Assembly (NCBI RefSeq): GCF_018785245.1
Contig: NZ_WQPL01000015.1
Location: forward strand, 45,244 to 109,243
Reading direction: 5' to 3'
Length of the DNA: 64,000 nucleotides
From: Collinsella aerofaciens
GTDB taxonomy: Bacteria > Actinomycetota > Coriobacteriia > Coriobacteriales > Coriobacteriaceae
The translations under genes and the position numbers were made by a program. The notes below the pieces were generated by a model. The model was not told the DNA's origin. It made no database searches and saw nothing but the letters and a program-made list of their open reading frames with translations. Each line of letters opens with the position of its first letter. Within the stretch, counting starts at the first letter, position 1. Below are positions 56,675-64,000 of this stretch, one piece after another.

Positions 56675-57676
56675 TTACTTTGCGGCGCCGGGGATGCCGT
56701 GGGAGGTTTTGGCGGTTTTGGCTCCGTTTACGATGGCGGTTTGCAAAGCCCTTACGGCGAGCATGCCCAGCAGGTCTAGGGGGACGGCGGCGCTTGCCTG
56801 GGCACTCAGTTTGCCGCTGGCGAGGGTGTAGATGGTGTCGCCGTCGTTGGTGGTGTGCGTGGGGCGGATTGCGTGCGCATAGGCGTCTGCTGCCATCTGG
56901 GAGACCTTGGTGGCCTGAGCCTTGGTGAGCTCAACGTTGGTGACGATGCAGCTGATGGTGGTGTTGGTGCGGTCGAGCGGCATCTGCATAGAACCGGCTG
57001 CGGCAAAGGCTGCGAGCTCCATGTCGACGATCTGGTCGCTATCTGCTGCAGCGCGCATACCAGCGACCCATTCACCGGTGAAGGGGTCGACGATATTGCC
57101 GCAGGCGTTGACCGAGACCACGGCACCCACCTTAACAGGGCCGAGTGCCACGGCGGCAGCGCCTAGGCCGGCCTTCATGCAGGTGGCGGGGCCCATGAGC
57201 TTGCCCACGGTGGCACCGGTGCCGGCACCTACATTGCCCTGCTCGAGCATGGTGGGGGTGTTGTCGAGCGCCTCGCGCACGGCGGAGATGCCAGCCTCAA
57301 TGTCGGGGCGTACGGTGGGGTCGCCAAACGCGAGGTCGAAGATGCAGCTAGAGCACACGATGGGCACCTGAGTGGGGCCGACGGGAAGGCCGATACCGCG
57401 GCTCTCGAGCTCGCGGGCGACGCCGCTTGCGGCCTCCAGACCAAAGGCCGATCCACCCGAAAGGCAGACGGCGTGGACCTTGTCCACGGTGTTCTCGGGA
57501 CGCAGCAGGTCGGTCTCGCGCGATGCCGGTGCACCGCCGCGAACGTCAACACCGCCGGTGGCGCCCTCGGGTGCCACGATTACGGTGCAACCGGTGCCGG
57601 CCTCCTCGTCCGTATAGTTGCCAAAGCAAAAGCCATCGACATCGCAAACGTCAATGGCCTCAAGCAGTGTATCCAT
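56675..57676 (-). CDS. P1-family peptidase (DmpA-like)
   Basis: A 333-residue self-processing N-terminal-nucleophile hydrolase of the DmpA / L-aminopeptidase D-esterase family. It has FGNYTDEEAGTGCTVIVAPE, GGVDVRGGAPASRETDLLRP, VHAVCLSGGSAFGLEAASGV, and GNVGAGTGATVGKLMG. The likely nucleophile is Thr or Ser in DRTNTTISCIVTNV, where such enzymes cleave themselves. No signal peptide is visible. Substrates are short beta- or D-amino-acid peptides, by family only. TAGGAGTAAAAC precedes the start. Downstream lie a family C repeat and the glycosyltransferase fragment. Confidence 0.88.
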   Translation of the reverse strand: MDTLLEAIDVCDVDGFCFGNYTDEEAGTGCTVIVAPEGATGGVDVRGGAPASRETDLLRPENTVDKVHAVCLSGGSAFGLEAASGVARELESRGIGLPVGPTQVPIVCSSCIFDLAFGDPTVRPDIEAGISAVREALDNTPTMLEQGNVGAGTGATVGKLMGPATCMKAGLGAAAVALGPVKVGAVVSVNACGNIVDPFTGEWVAGMRAAADSDQIVDMELAAFAAAGSMQMPLDRTNTTISCIVTNVELTKAQATKVSQMAADAYAHAIRPTHTTNDGDTIYTLASGKLSAQASAAVPLDLLGMLAVRALQTAIVNGAKTAKTSHGIPGAAK

Positions 57677-57746
57677 GTTTTACTCCTATCGGTTTTCCGC
57701 TGGGCCTTATGCCCGGTCGGGATCCGTACGGTACGCCGAAATTGTA

Positions 57747-57769
57747 GGCGCTGGGGGATACCCAGCGCC
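57747..57769. terminator. Hairpin between Maf and the P1 peptidase gene
   Basis: GGCGCTGGG, loop GGATA and CCCAGCGCC form a perfect 9-bp stem eight bases after the maf stop. There is only a weak T-run. Confidence 0.5.
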
Positions 57770-57777
57770 AGATGCAA

Positions 57778-58359
57778 TTACGATAGTTTTTGAATCGCGC
57801 GCGCGACGCGAGCGATGGGCAGGCCCACTACGTTGTAGAAGTCGCCCGAAATATCATGCACGAGCATGCGCCCACCGACGCCCTGGATGCCGTAGGCGCC
57901 GGCTTTGTCCATGGGCTCGCCTGAGGCGACGTAGCGCGCAATCTGCTCGTCGGTGAGCTCATAGAACGTCACGTCGGTTACATCGACAAACGACAGGCTC
58001 TCGGCGGCGTGCGGGGCTGTGACGTCTCCGGCTCTAACGATGCAGACGCCGGTTGCGACCTGGTGCGTGCGCCCCGAGAGCTCGTGGAGCATGGTGCGGG
58101 CTTCGTCCTCGTTTGCCGGCTTACCTAAAATCTTGCCATCGAAGGTGACGATGGTGTCGGCCGCGATGGTCAGCTCACTAGGATCGGCGTGCTCAGCGGC
58201 AACGGCGGCAGCCTTAGCGCGAGCTAAGCGCTCGACAAGCGTAAGTGGGGCCTCGTCATCAAAAGGAGTCTCATCGATGTCGGCGGGAATGACGCGGATG
58301 TCGTAGCCCGCTTCGCGCATCAACTCGATGCGGCGCGGTGATTGCGAAGCCAAAATCAT
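57778..58359 (-). CDS. maf: Maf-family nucleotide pyrophosphatase
   Basis: A 193-residue protein of the Maf/HAM1-like group, which hydrolyses dTTP, UTP or modified nucleotides and has been linked to septum inhibition. It has MILASQSPRRIELMREAGYD at the N-terminus (SxxR-type binding loop), TIAADTIVTFDGKILGKPAN with the catalytic Asp, and SGRTHQVATGVCIV. The C-terminal KAGAYGIQGVGGRMLVHDIS, then FYNVVGLPI are typical. It overlaps the DJ-1 gene by four bases (ATGA), so both are coupled. Its ATG immediately follows the upstream stop. Confidence 0.93.
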   Translation of the reverse strand: MILASQSPRRIELMREAGYDIRVIPADIDETPFDDEAPLTLVERLARAKAAAVAAEHADPSELTIAADTIVTFDGKILGKPANEDEARTMLHELSGRTHQVATGVCIVRAGDVTAPHAAESLSFVDVTDVTFYELTDEQIARYVASGEPMDKAGAYGIQGVGGRMLVHDISGDFYNVVGLPIARVARAIQKLS

Positions 58360-58898
58360 AGCTGAATGCCCTCGGCAACCTTCTCGACAGCCTTGTCGCC
58401 GGCGAGCGTACGCAGCAGCTCAAGCGCAAAGGGGAGCGACTGGGCCATGCCGTTGGCGGTGATGATGTTGCCGTCGTGCGTGACCTTGTCGCCGGTATAG
58501 GCACCCTCGGGGAAACTCTTCTCAAAGCCGGGGAAGCACGTGGCGTGGCGTCCCTCGAGCAGGTCAAGCTCGCCCAGGATAAACGGGGCGGCGCAGATGG
58601 CAGCGACGTGCTTGGTCGCGGCGAAATCGCAGACTAAGTCGCAGACGCGCTGGTCGGCGCGCAGGTTGGTGGCACCGGGCAGGCCGCCGGGCAGCACGAC
58701 GCAGTCGTACTCGTCAAAGTTAATCTCGTCAAAGAGTGCGTCGCAAGTTACGGGAATCTGCAGCGAGCTTACGACCTCGCGCGTGGGCATGATCGAGACG
58801 AGCGTGGCGCGCACACCGCCACGACGCATGACATCGACCATGGTCAGGCATTCAATCGTTTCAAAGCCATCGGCGGCAAGAACGGCAACGCTGGGCAT
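58356..58898 (-). CDS. DJ-1/PfpI-family protein
   Basis: A 180-residue protein of the DJ-1/ThiJ/PfpI superfamily. It has MPSVAVLAADGFETIECLTM, then YDCVVLPGGLPGATNLRADQ and the nucleophile elbow Cys in HVAAICAAPFILGELDLLEG. The conserved Glu sits in DGFETIE. The branch is closest to DJ-1 (YajL-like), with roles suggested in protein or nucleotide deglycation and stress response. I chose the ATG at 58898 with GAAAGGAACCC; a longer frame to 58964 lacks a ribosome site. It overlaps maf downstream. Confidence 0.9.
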   Translation of the reverse strand: MPSVAVLAADGFETIECLTMVDVMRRGGVRATLVSIMPTREVVSSLQIPVTCDALFDEINFDEYDCVVLPGGLPGATNLRADQRVCDLVCDFAATKHVAAICAAPFILGELDLLEGRHATCFPGFEKSFPEGAYTGDKVTHDGNIITANGMAQSLPFALELLRTLAGDKAVEKVAEGIQL

Positions 58899-59104
58899 AA
58901 GGGTTCCTTTCATAGGGCGGCATACAATTAGCCGTCTTATACCCCGATGACCCCCGCTTGCCACGCACCATTCCCCAATGATTTTGATCCCCGCCCCAGA
59001 AAATCATGCAGGGTGGATGTGTGTTGCGCACTAGGAGGGGCTTGCGGCGCGGCGATAAAATCTCGGCATCCGTCATCTTTCGCTACATGAGGAGCTGATT
59101 TGCG

Positions 59105-59404
59105 ATGATAGGCCTTAGGGTATTCGATCTTCTTGTTTTGCTAGTTGTGTTTGGTGGTGTCGCGGCTGTCGCCTTTGCTGTTATCTTGAACAAGGAATCG
59201 TCGAACAAGCCTCAGCCTCCGCAGTCCAATCCGTACCAGCAAATGCCTCCCGCGCAGCAGGTCCCGCCGACGCAGCAGACGCCGACCGCGATTGATGATG
59301 CTCAGCCAGTTGAGTCCGCTCATTTTTGCCCACAGTGTGGCTCAATGTTGGAGGCAAACGCATCCTTCTGCCAAAACTGCGGCGCTCCGGTCAGCCATCA
59401 GTAA
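59105..59404 (+). CDS. Small membrane protein with C-terminal zinc ribbon
   Basis: A 99-residue protein. One N-terminal transmembrane helix (VFDLLVLLVVFGGVAAVAFA) is followed by a Pro/Gln-rich linker (NKPQPPQSNPYQQMPPAQQV). The C-terminal zinc ribbon has HFCPQCGSMLEANASFCQNC, with two CxxC pairs. Such zinc-ribbon membrane proteins are common in Gram-positive genomes, with mostly unknown function. The linker suggests a flexible spacer between membrane and metal domain. AGGAGCTGATTTGCG precedes the ATG. A 20-bp inverted repeat follows the stop. Confidence 0.8.
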   Translation: MIGLRVFDLLVLLVVFGGVAAVAFAVILNKESSNKPQPPQSNPYQQMPPAQQVPPTQQTPTAIDDAQPVESAHFCPQCGSMLEANASFCQNCGAPVSHQ

Positions 59405-59411
59405 TGAAATA

Positions 59412-59461
59412 GGGCGGGGTTCAGCAATCATTCACCACTCGATGATTGCTGAACCCCGCCC
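59412..59461. terminator. 20-bp perfect inverted repeat between convergent genes
   Basis: Arms 59412-59431 and 59442-59461 (GGGCGGGGTTCAGCAATCAT) pair perfectly over 20 bases around a 10-base loop. It lies between the zinc-ribbon gene and the methyltransferase gene. Confidence 0.8.
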
Positions 59462-59477
59462 CCTAAAACAGATTAGT

Positions 59478-60791
59478 TTAGTTGCGCTTGAGGTGGACGA
59501 CTGTTTCGCAGTGGAAGGTTTGCGGGAATAGGTCGACCGGCGTGATCTTGACGGGGGAGAAGGTGCCTTCTTCGACAAAGCGTTTGAGATCGCGCGCCAG
59601 GGTGGCCGGATCGCAGCTCACATAGGCGACATCGCGTGCGCTTGTGCTGGCGATGAGGTCGATAGCCTCGGGCGCCAGACCTGCACGCGGCGGGTCGACT
59701 ACCAGGACATCGGCATCCTGGTCGGGGAACTCGCGCACGGCATCGCCGCCGATGACGTCGACGTTATCGAGCTTGTTGATCTCCAGGTTGCGACGCAGGT
59801 CGCGCACGGCCGGGCCGTAGGCCTCGACGGCGGCGACGTAATCGCAGCGGCGGGCGAGCGGCAGGGTAAAGGTGCCGGCACCGCAGTACAGGTCCACGGC
59901 CAGCTCGTCTTCCTGCGGGTCGAGGGCGTCCATAACGAGCTCGATCAAAATCTCGGCACCCTTGGTGTTGACTTGGAAGAACGACGGAGCGGACAGGCGC
60001 ATCTGGCCTTCGGCGATGTTCTCGGTCCACGAGCCCTCGCCGGCGAGCATCTCTACCTTAGAGACGCGGCGGGCCTTCTTCTCGCCCTTGCTCATCACGC
60101 GCACCACGCTTGTGGGGTGCGCGGCGTCTGCCAGCACGCGCGAGACTTGCGAGCGCGGGAAGGAACCCGTGGGCGTCCAGAGTGCGACTTCGAGCGCCTT
60201 AGTGCGGCGCGAGGCGCGAATGCCCACGCGCTCGAGGCCCAAATCATGGCTGCCGCTTAGATAGTTGAGTGCGCCGACGACCGATTTGAGCGCCTTGGGA
60301 AAACGCTTATCGAACAGCGGGCACGCATCGACGGTCACGATCTTGCTGGGGTCGACACCGTGCATGCCAAGGCGCACGCGACCGTTGACGACGGTCGGTT
60401 CGAGCTCGATTTTATTGCGGTAGCCCCAGTCGTCCTTGGTGTGGCGGATGGGCTGCACCAGCTCATCGACCTGCTCAGGAGCGAACTTGCCAATGCGTTC
60501 GAGCGTGGAGCGCAGGTTTTGCTCCTTGGCGGCGAGCTGTGCCGTGCGTGAGAGATTGCCCCACGAGCAGCCGCCGCAGATGCCCACGAAGGGGCAGGGA
60601 GGCTGAATGCGATCGGGGCTTGGCTCCAGAATCTCGGTGGTGCGGGCACGCATGAATGACTTGCCGTCCTGCACGACCTCGGCCTCGACGGTGTCGCCTG
60701 CCACAGCGCCCTGCACAAAGACGGCCTTGCCGTTGTCGGCGTGCGCCAGCCCATCGGCGCCGTAGGTCATCGATTCTATAGTGAGCTTCAT
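59478..60791 (-). CDS. 23S rRNA (uracil-5)-methyltransferase, RumA/RlmD-like
   Basis: A 437-residue SAM-dependent methyltransferase of the TrmA/RumA family. An N-terminal TRAM domain (KLTIESMTYGADGLAHADNG) is followed by an iron-sulfur region with CPFVGICGGCSWGNL and a later Cys (VDACPLFDK). The SAM-binding ELAVDLYCGAGTFTLPLARR, VVDPPRAGLAPEAIDLIAST and the catalytic Cys in VAYVSCDPATLARDL close the list. It methylates a uridine in 23S rRNA (m5U). Start at 60791 (MKLTIES) was preferred to 60827, because the conserved region begins there. It is convergent with the zinc-ribbon gene. The exact target uridine is not determinable. Confidence 0.9.
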   Translation of the reverse strand: MKLTIESMTYGADGLAHADNGKAVFVQGAVAGDTVEAEVVQDGKSFMRARTTEILEPSPDRIQPPCPFVGICGGCSWGNLSRTAQLAAKEQNLRSTLERIGKFAPEQVDELVQPIRHTKDDWGYRNKIELEPTVVNGRVRLGMHGVDPSKIVTVDACPLFDKRFPKALKSVVGALNYLSGSHDLGLERVGIRASRRTKALEVALWTPTGSFPRSQVSRVLADAAHPTSVVRVMSKGEKKARRVSKVEMLAGEGSWTENIAEGQMRLSAPSFFQVNTKGAEILIELVMDALDPQEDELAVDLYCGAGTFTLPLARRCDYVAAVEAYGPAVRDLRRNLEINKLDNVDVIGGDAVREFPDQDADVLVVDPPRAGLAPEAIDLIASTSARDVAYVSCDPATLARDLKRFVEEGTFSPVKITPVDLFPQTFHCETVVHLKRN

Positions 60792-60840
60792 ATCCCTGCC
60801 TGTCATTCGCGTTGTTGTCCGCACCATGGTAGCAGGGAAA

Positions 60841-60880
60841 AGCGCCCCGCATCCGAGGCTTTCCTCAAATGCGGGGCGCT
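60841..60880 (-). terminator. Terminator of ppk
   Basis: AGCGCCCCGCAT and ATGCGGGGCGCT form a perfect 12-bp stem, with GAGG/CCTC as inner pairs, followed on the minus strand by TTTTCCC. It ends the ppk transcript before the methyltransferase gene. Confidence 0.8.
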
Positions 60881-60891
60881 TCTACAAACGT

Positions 60892-63393
60892 CTATTTCGT
60901 CTTGCCGGTAATGAGCGTCTTAAGACCCAGGCCGATCAGACCCAGTCCCATGCGCACGCGACCGGGGCGATGGCGCTCGATGGCCTTGGTCTTGCCAGCG
61001 GGCTTCTCGCGGCGGGCACTCGTCTCGGGTGCGGGTTTGGTGACCTGCGGCTCGGGCTGAGGTGCAGGTGCAGGCTCGGGCTCAATGACGGTCGCCTGGA
61101 CCTTCTGAACCTCGGGCGCTTTCTCCACGGCGGGCTCTGCGGCAGCCACGGGTTCATTCACCGGGGGAGCGGCAACCGTTTCCGGTTTGGCAACTGCCCC
61201 ATGTTCAACCTCGGCCTGAATAGCTTCTTCGGCCACGCGTTCCTTCTCCTGTGCGCGCTGCTGCCCGGCGGCCTCGGCGTTGCGATAGGCACGCTCCAGC
61301 AGGGCTTCCTGCGAGTTGAAGGGCTTCTCGCCCTCTTTGCGCTCCACGGGAACCCAGGTGCCGTCGCTCGTGAGGCTGCGTGCCTTCACGTTGTCGCGCA
61401 GCTGCATGCCCATGTACTCGTGCACCAGGGCGCGGCAGGTGGGGTCGAGCACGGGGAAGGCGATCTCCACGCGGTGCTCGGTGTTGCGCGTCATCATGTC
61501 GGCCGAGCTCAGATAGATCATGTCCGAGTCCACGCCAAAGGCGTAAACGCGCGCATGCTCCAAAAAGCGTCCGACGATAGAACGGACATGCACGTTCTCG
61601 GTCTTGCCCGGAACGCCCGGCTTGAGGCACGAGATGCCGCGGATGATCATGTCCACGCGAACTCCTGCGCACGACGCCTCGGCGATCTTGTCGATGACCT
61701 CGCGGTCGGTGAGCGAGTTGAGCTTAAAGAACACGCGGGCGGGCTCGCCAACGAGGGCGCGCTGGATCTCGCGATCCAGGCCGCGCATGATGAGCGGCTT
61801 CAGGCCGACCGGCGCCACGCCCAGGAAGCGGTAATCGCCGCGCAGGTTGCCTAGCGACAGGTTGCGGAAGAACAAGTTGGCGTCCTCGCCGATGCCGGGA
61901 TGCGCGGTCATGAGCATAAAGTCGCTGTAGAGCTTGGCCGTCTTCTCGTTAAAGTTGCCGGTGCCCAACAGCGTCAGGCGTGTAAGCGCCATGCCCTCGC
62001 GATAGGTGAGCTGGCAGATCTTGGAGTGGCACTTAAAGCCTTCGGAGCCGTAGATGACGGTGCAGCCTGCCTCTTCCAGACGCTCGGCCCACTCGATGTT
62101 GTTCTGCTCGTCAAAGCGGGCGCGGAGCTCCATGAGCACCGTGACCTCTTTGCCGTTTTCGGCGGCATCGATCAGCGACTCGCACAGACGGCTCTGCTTA
62201 GCCACGCGGTAGAGCGTGATGCGCAGCGAGATGCACTCGGGGTCGTAGGCGGCCTCGTGTACCAGATCCAGGAAGGGGTTCATGGCCTCATAGGGATAAA
62301 AGAGCAGTTTGTCGTGCTGAAGCACCTGCTCGCGGATGGAGCGGGACATATCGATGGTGGGGTTGGGCTGCGGCTTAAATGGCGTAAAGAGCAGCTCGTT
62401 GCGCAGGTGCTCGGGAATCTTGCCCTCAATGCCAAAGACATAGCCCAGGTTGAGCGGGATATCGCAGGTAAAGACCGAGCGACGCGAGAGCTCGAGCGCC
62501 TTGCGGATAGTCTTGAGCGTCTGCTTCTCGAGTGAGCCCGAGACGGCGAGCACTACCGGCTGCAGGCGCAGGCGCTTCTTGAGGATGCGCTTCATGTGCT
62601 GGCGGTAATCCTCTTCCTCCTCGACGCCCTCGCCGTCCGGGTCGATGTCGGCGTTGCGGGTGACGCGGATGAGCGCGCGGTCGAGCGGCTTATAGGAGCC
62701 AAAGCAGCTGTCCAGGCAGGCGAGGATGACGTCCTCGAGCAAGATGTAGGAGTAGGTGCCGGTGGGCGAGGGGATCTCGACCACGCGGTTCATCGAGGCG
62801 GGAATCTCGATCAGGCCCAGCAGACTTTCCTCGTCGGTGACGCCGTCCAGGCCGCACGCCAGGTAGAGCGCGCCGTTGCGCAGGTTGGGGAAGGGGTGGC
62901 GCGGGTCGATCACCAGCGGTGAGATGACCGGCGACACGTAGGCCTGGAAGTAGCGGGTTACAAAGGTGCGCTCCTCGGGCGAAAGCGAATCGATGCGGGC
63001 GCGGTGAACGCCCAAGGTATCGAGTTTGCCCTCGATGCTCTTAAAGATGGACTCCCAACGGGTAAGGAGCCCGGGCATTTCGGCCATGACAGCATCGACC
63101 TGTTCGGAGGCGGTCATATTGCTCTTGTTGTCGACAGGTTGTTTTTTGAGCTCTGCCAGATCGGACAGGCCGCCCACGCGCACCATGAGAAACTCGTCGA
63201 GGTTGGACTCGAAAATCGACACGAACTTTAGACGCTCGAACAGCGGAACGGTCTCATCGAAGGCTTCGTCAAGCACGCGGTTGTCAAAGCGCAGCCAGCT
63301 AAGCTCTCGGTTTTGCGTGTATGAGAAGTCGCGCGGCGGTTTGCGCAGCTTTGCGGCGGCTTGCTTCTTTTCGATTTTGCTCGGCATATGCAT
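60892..63393 (-). CDS. ppk: Polyphosphate kinase 1
   Basis: An approximately 833-residue PPK1 making polyphosphate from ATP. The N-terminal domain (FSYTQNRELSWLRFDNRVLD) is typical. The catalytic His regions are FKCHSKICQLTYREGMALTR, with LLGTGNFNEKTAKLYSDFML, and FLEHARVYAFG with IYLSSADMMTRNTEHRVEIA. The C-terminal 130 residues are an extension: helical, then Pro/Ala/Glu/Val-rich (EPVAAAEPAVEKAPEVQKVQ), ending in a basic piece (GLGLIGLGLKTLITGKTK) that could bind a membrane or polyphosphate. Usual PPK1 is nearer 690-730 residues. The start is uncertain: 63393 (MHMPSKIEKK) or 63387; ribosome sites are weak. Confidence 0.93.
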   Translation of the reverse strand: MHMPSKIEKKQAAAKLRKPPRDFSYTQNRELSWLRFDNRVLDEAFDETVPLFERLKFVSIFESNLDEFLMVRVGGLSDLAELKKQPVDNKSNMTASEQVDAVMAEMPGLLTRWESIFKSIEGKLDTLGVHRARIDSLSPEERTFVTRYFQAYVSPVISPLVIDPRHPFPNLRNGALYLACGLDGVTDEESLLGLIEIPASMNRVVEIPSPTGTYSYILLEDVILACLDSCFGSYKPLDRALIRVTRNADIDPDGEGVEEEEDYRQHMKRILKKRLRLQPVVLAVSGSLEKQTLKTIRKALELSRRSVFTCDIPLNLGYVFGIEGKIPEHLRNELLFTPFKPQPNPTIDMSRSIREQVLQHDKLLFYPYEAMNPFLDLVHEAAYDPECISLRITLYRVAKQSRLCESLIDAAENGKEVTVLMELRARFDEQNNIEWAERLEEAGCTVIYGSEGFKCHSKICQLTYREGMALTRLTLLGTGNFNEKTAKLYSDFMLMTAHPGIGEDANLFFRNLSLGNLRGDYRFLGVAPVGLKPLIMRGLDREIQRALVGEPARVFFKLNSLTDREVIDKIAEASCAGVRVDMIIRGISCLKPGVPGKTENVHVRSIVGRFLEHARVYAFGVDSDMIYLSSADMMTRNTEHRVEIAFPVLDPTCRALVHEYMGMQLRDNVKARSLTSDGTWVPVERKEGEKPFNSQEALLERAYRNAEAAGQQRAQEKERVAEEAIQAEVEHGAVAKPETVAAPPVNEPVAAAEPAVEKAPEVQKVQATVIEPEPAPAPQPEPQVTKPAPETSARREKPAGKTKAIERHRPGRVRMGLGLIGLGLKTLITGKTK

Positions 63394-63944
63394 CTGTCCG
63401 TTCAGTCCCCACAGAGGACGGTAGCCTAACACTTTTCACTATTGTCTCAATTTAGTCGACCGCTGGCACGGACGTATCGCGCGAACGGTATCTTTACCTA
63501 CTTCTTACGCTGCCAAGGCATGCAACTAACTGCCCAACTCGTTTAGAAACAATCTATATCCATACTCAATTGGTGAGGATGTATGAATAAGAATGATTGC
63601 GAGCTGAATATAATCGAATCCAAATTGAATCATGGACAAACGACATATATATGCAGAAAACCGTTTTAGCTATGCAATTCCTAAACATGAAAATATTTGT
63701 GCAATCTAGCTTAATTCCTTAGAAAAAAGAACATTTACCTTTGAAAACCTGCTTTAGAGAACCGAAGTGCATCATGGGGGAATCATATGCGATATACCGT
63801 TCATCGCACTTTGCTGACCGTTCGGGGGCGAGGTGGAATTGCAGGTGGTTTTTGGATATAACTAGAGCTGTTAGCAAGCAGCGTCCCATACGGAGGGGCG
63901 CTGATACATTCGGCCAGTAAGGCCCGAAAGAAAGGTAGGAGGCC
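63394..63944. promoter_or_regulatory. AT-rich control region between ppk and arcA
   Basis: About 550 bases without a convincing gene. The stretch from 63540 to 63740 is markedly AT-rich. Near 63583 and 63608, TGAATAAGAATGATT and TGAATATAATCGAAT resemble ARG boxes, which would fit ArgR control of the arginine deiminase gene. TTCGGCC and GGCCCGAA form a small stem with a bulge just before the arcA ribosome site. Both assignments are tentative. Confidence 0.4.
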
Positions 63945-64000
63945 ATGACGAAAGGTCTGCACGTGCCTTCCGAGATCGGCAAGCTCAGGAAGGTCTGCCT
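63945..64000 (+). CDS. arcA: Arginine deiminase, N-terminal start
   Basis: Only 18 complete codons are inside the window: MTKGLHVPSEIGKLRKVC, then Leu at the edge. This matches the conserved opening of arginine deiminases (GLHVxSEIGKLxKVxLHRPG). The enzyme turns arginine into citrulline and ammonia and starts the ATP-yielding ADI pathway. The ATG at 63945 has a strong AGGTAGGAGG site. The long AT-rich region upstream probably carries its control. The rest of the gene and any arcB/arcC lie outside the window. Confidence 0.85.
   Translation, partial: MTKGLHVPSEIGKLRKVC

Noticed and set aside
1-64000. CRISPR arrays, tRNA or rRNA genes, prophage
   Set aside because: No regularly spaced direct repeats, no cloverleaf-like sequence with T-loop, no rRNA blocks and no phage structural genes were recognised when reading both strands; a tRNAscan or CRISPR scan would be decisive.

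Overview
The window looks like the chromosome of a high-GC gut actinobacterium of the Coriobacteriia. Collinsella is my best guess, from protein resemblance and GC-rich third codon positions; I could not run a search. It holds about 50 genes, mostly housekeeping and central metabolism in short operons on both strands. Many gene ends are marked by strong inverted repeats. It starts inside a PfkB-family sugar kinase and ends at the start of an arginine deiminase gene.

Layout. 1-7614: sugar kinase end, TatD nuclease and tRNA dehydratase TcdA, an SdpR/SdpI-type autorepressor and membrane pair, the ABC-F factor EttA, and two unrecognised lineage-type proteins. 7740-16100: an AT-rich, apparently acquired island. 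It holds a small protein, a DUF2087 protein, an MFS exporter, a B12-type radical SAM protein and a 36-residue acidic peptide. The radical SAM gene is broken by an IS30-family element, which is itself broken by an IS21-family element. 16222-23047: NAD synthetase, an aminotransferase, lactate dehydrogenase, a DUF2974 protein and a nucleoid-associated protein. 23151-28518: lysine/DAP genes (dapH, dapB and an in-frame lysA-dapA fusion) behind a lysine riboswitch, with a divergent M20 deacylase. 28533-33280: a HigBA-type toxin-antitoxin, small envelope proteins, a regulator and membrane Ser/Thr kinase pair, and a secreted coiled-coil protein. 33515-36469: a MOSC protein, then a D-aspartate-ligase-like ATP-grasp enzyme and an aspartate racemase, probably for the peptidoglycan cross-bridge. 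36594-40081: an ECF transporter preceded by a WWW leader peptide and attenuator, so probably a tryptophan importer. 40274-49875: a C69 dipeptidase, a lipid-kinase-like protein with a tiny membrane protein, RNase D, a membrane protease, exonuclease VII, a HIT protein, and a LysR regulator with an MFS transporter. 49996-53843: tandem acetate kinases and a convergent phosphotransacetylase. 54075-56301: UDP-galactopyranose mutase and a glycosyltransferase. 56675-63393: a P1 peptidase, Maf, a DJ-1 protein, a zinc-ribbon protein, an RNA methyltransferase and polyphosphate kinase.

Three themes stand out. First, the island has the make-up of an undescribed radical-SAM peptide-modification (RiPP-like) cassette, inactivated by nested insertions that can be undone exactly on paper: both reading frames close. 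Second, two amino-acid systems carry readable RNA control, a lysine riboswitch and a tryptophan leader-peptide attenuator. Third, the intergenic spaces hold families of large hairpins. At least two families share a conserved core with compensatory base changes but have different, perfectly matched outer arms at each locus.
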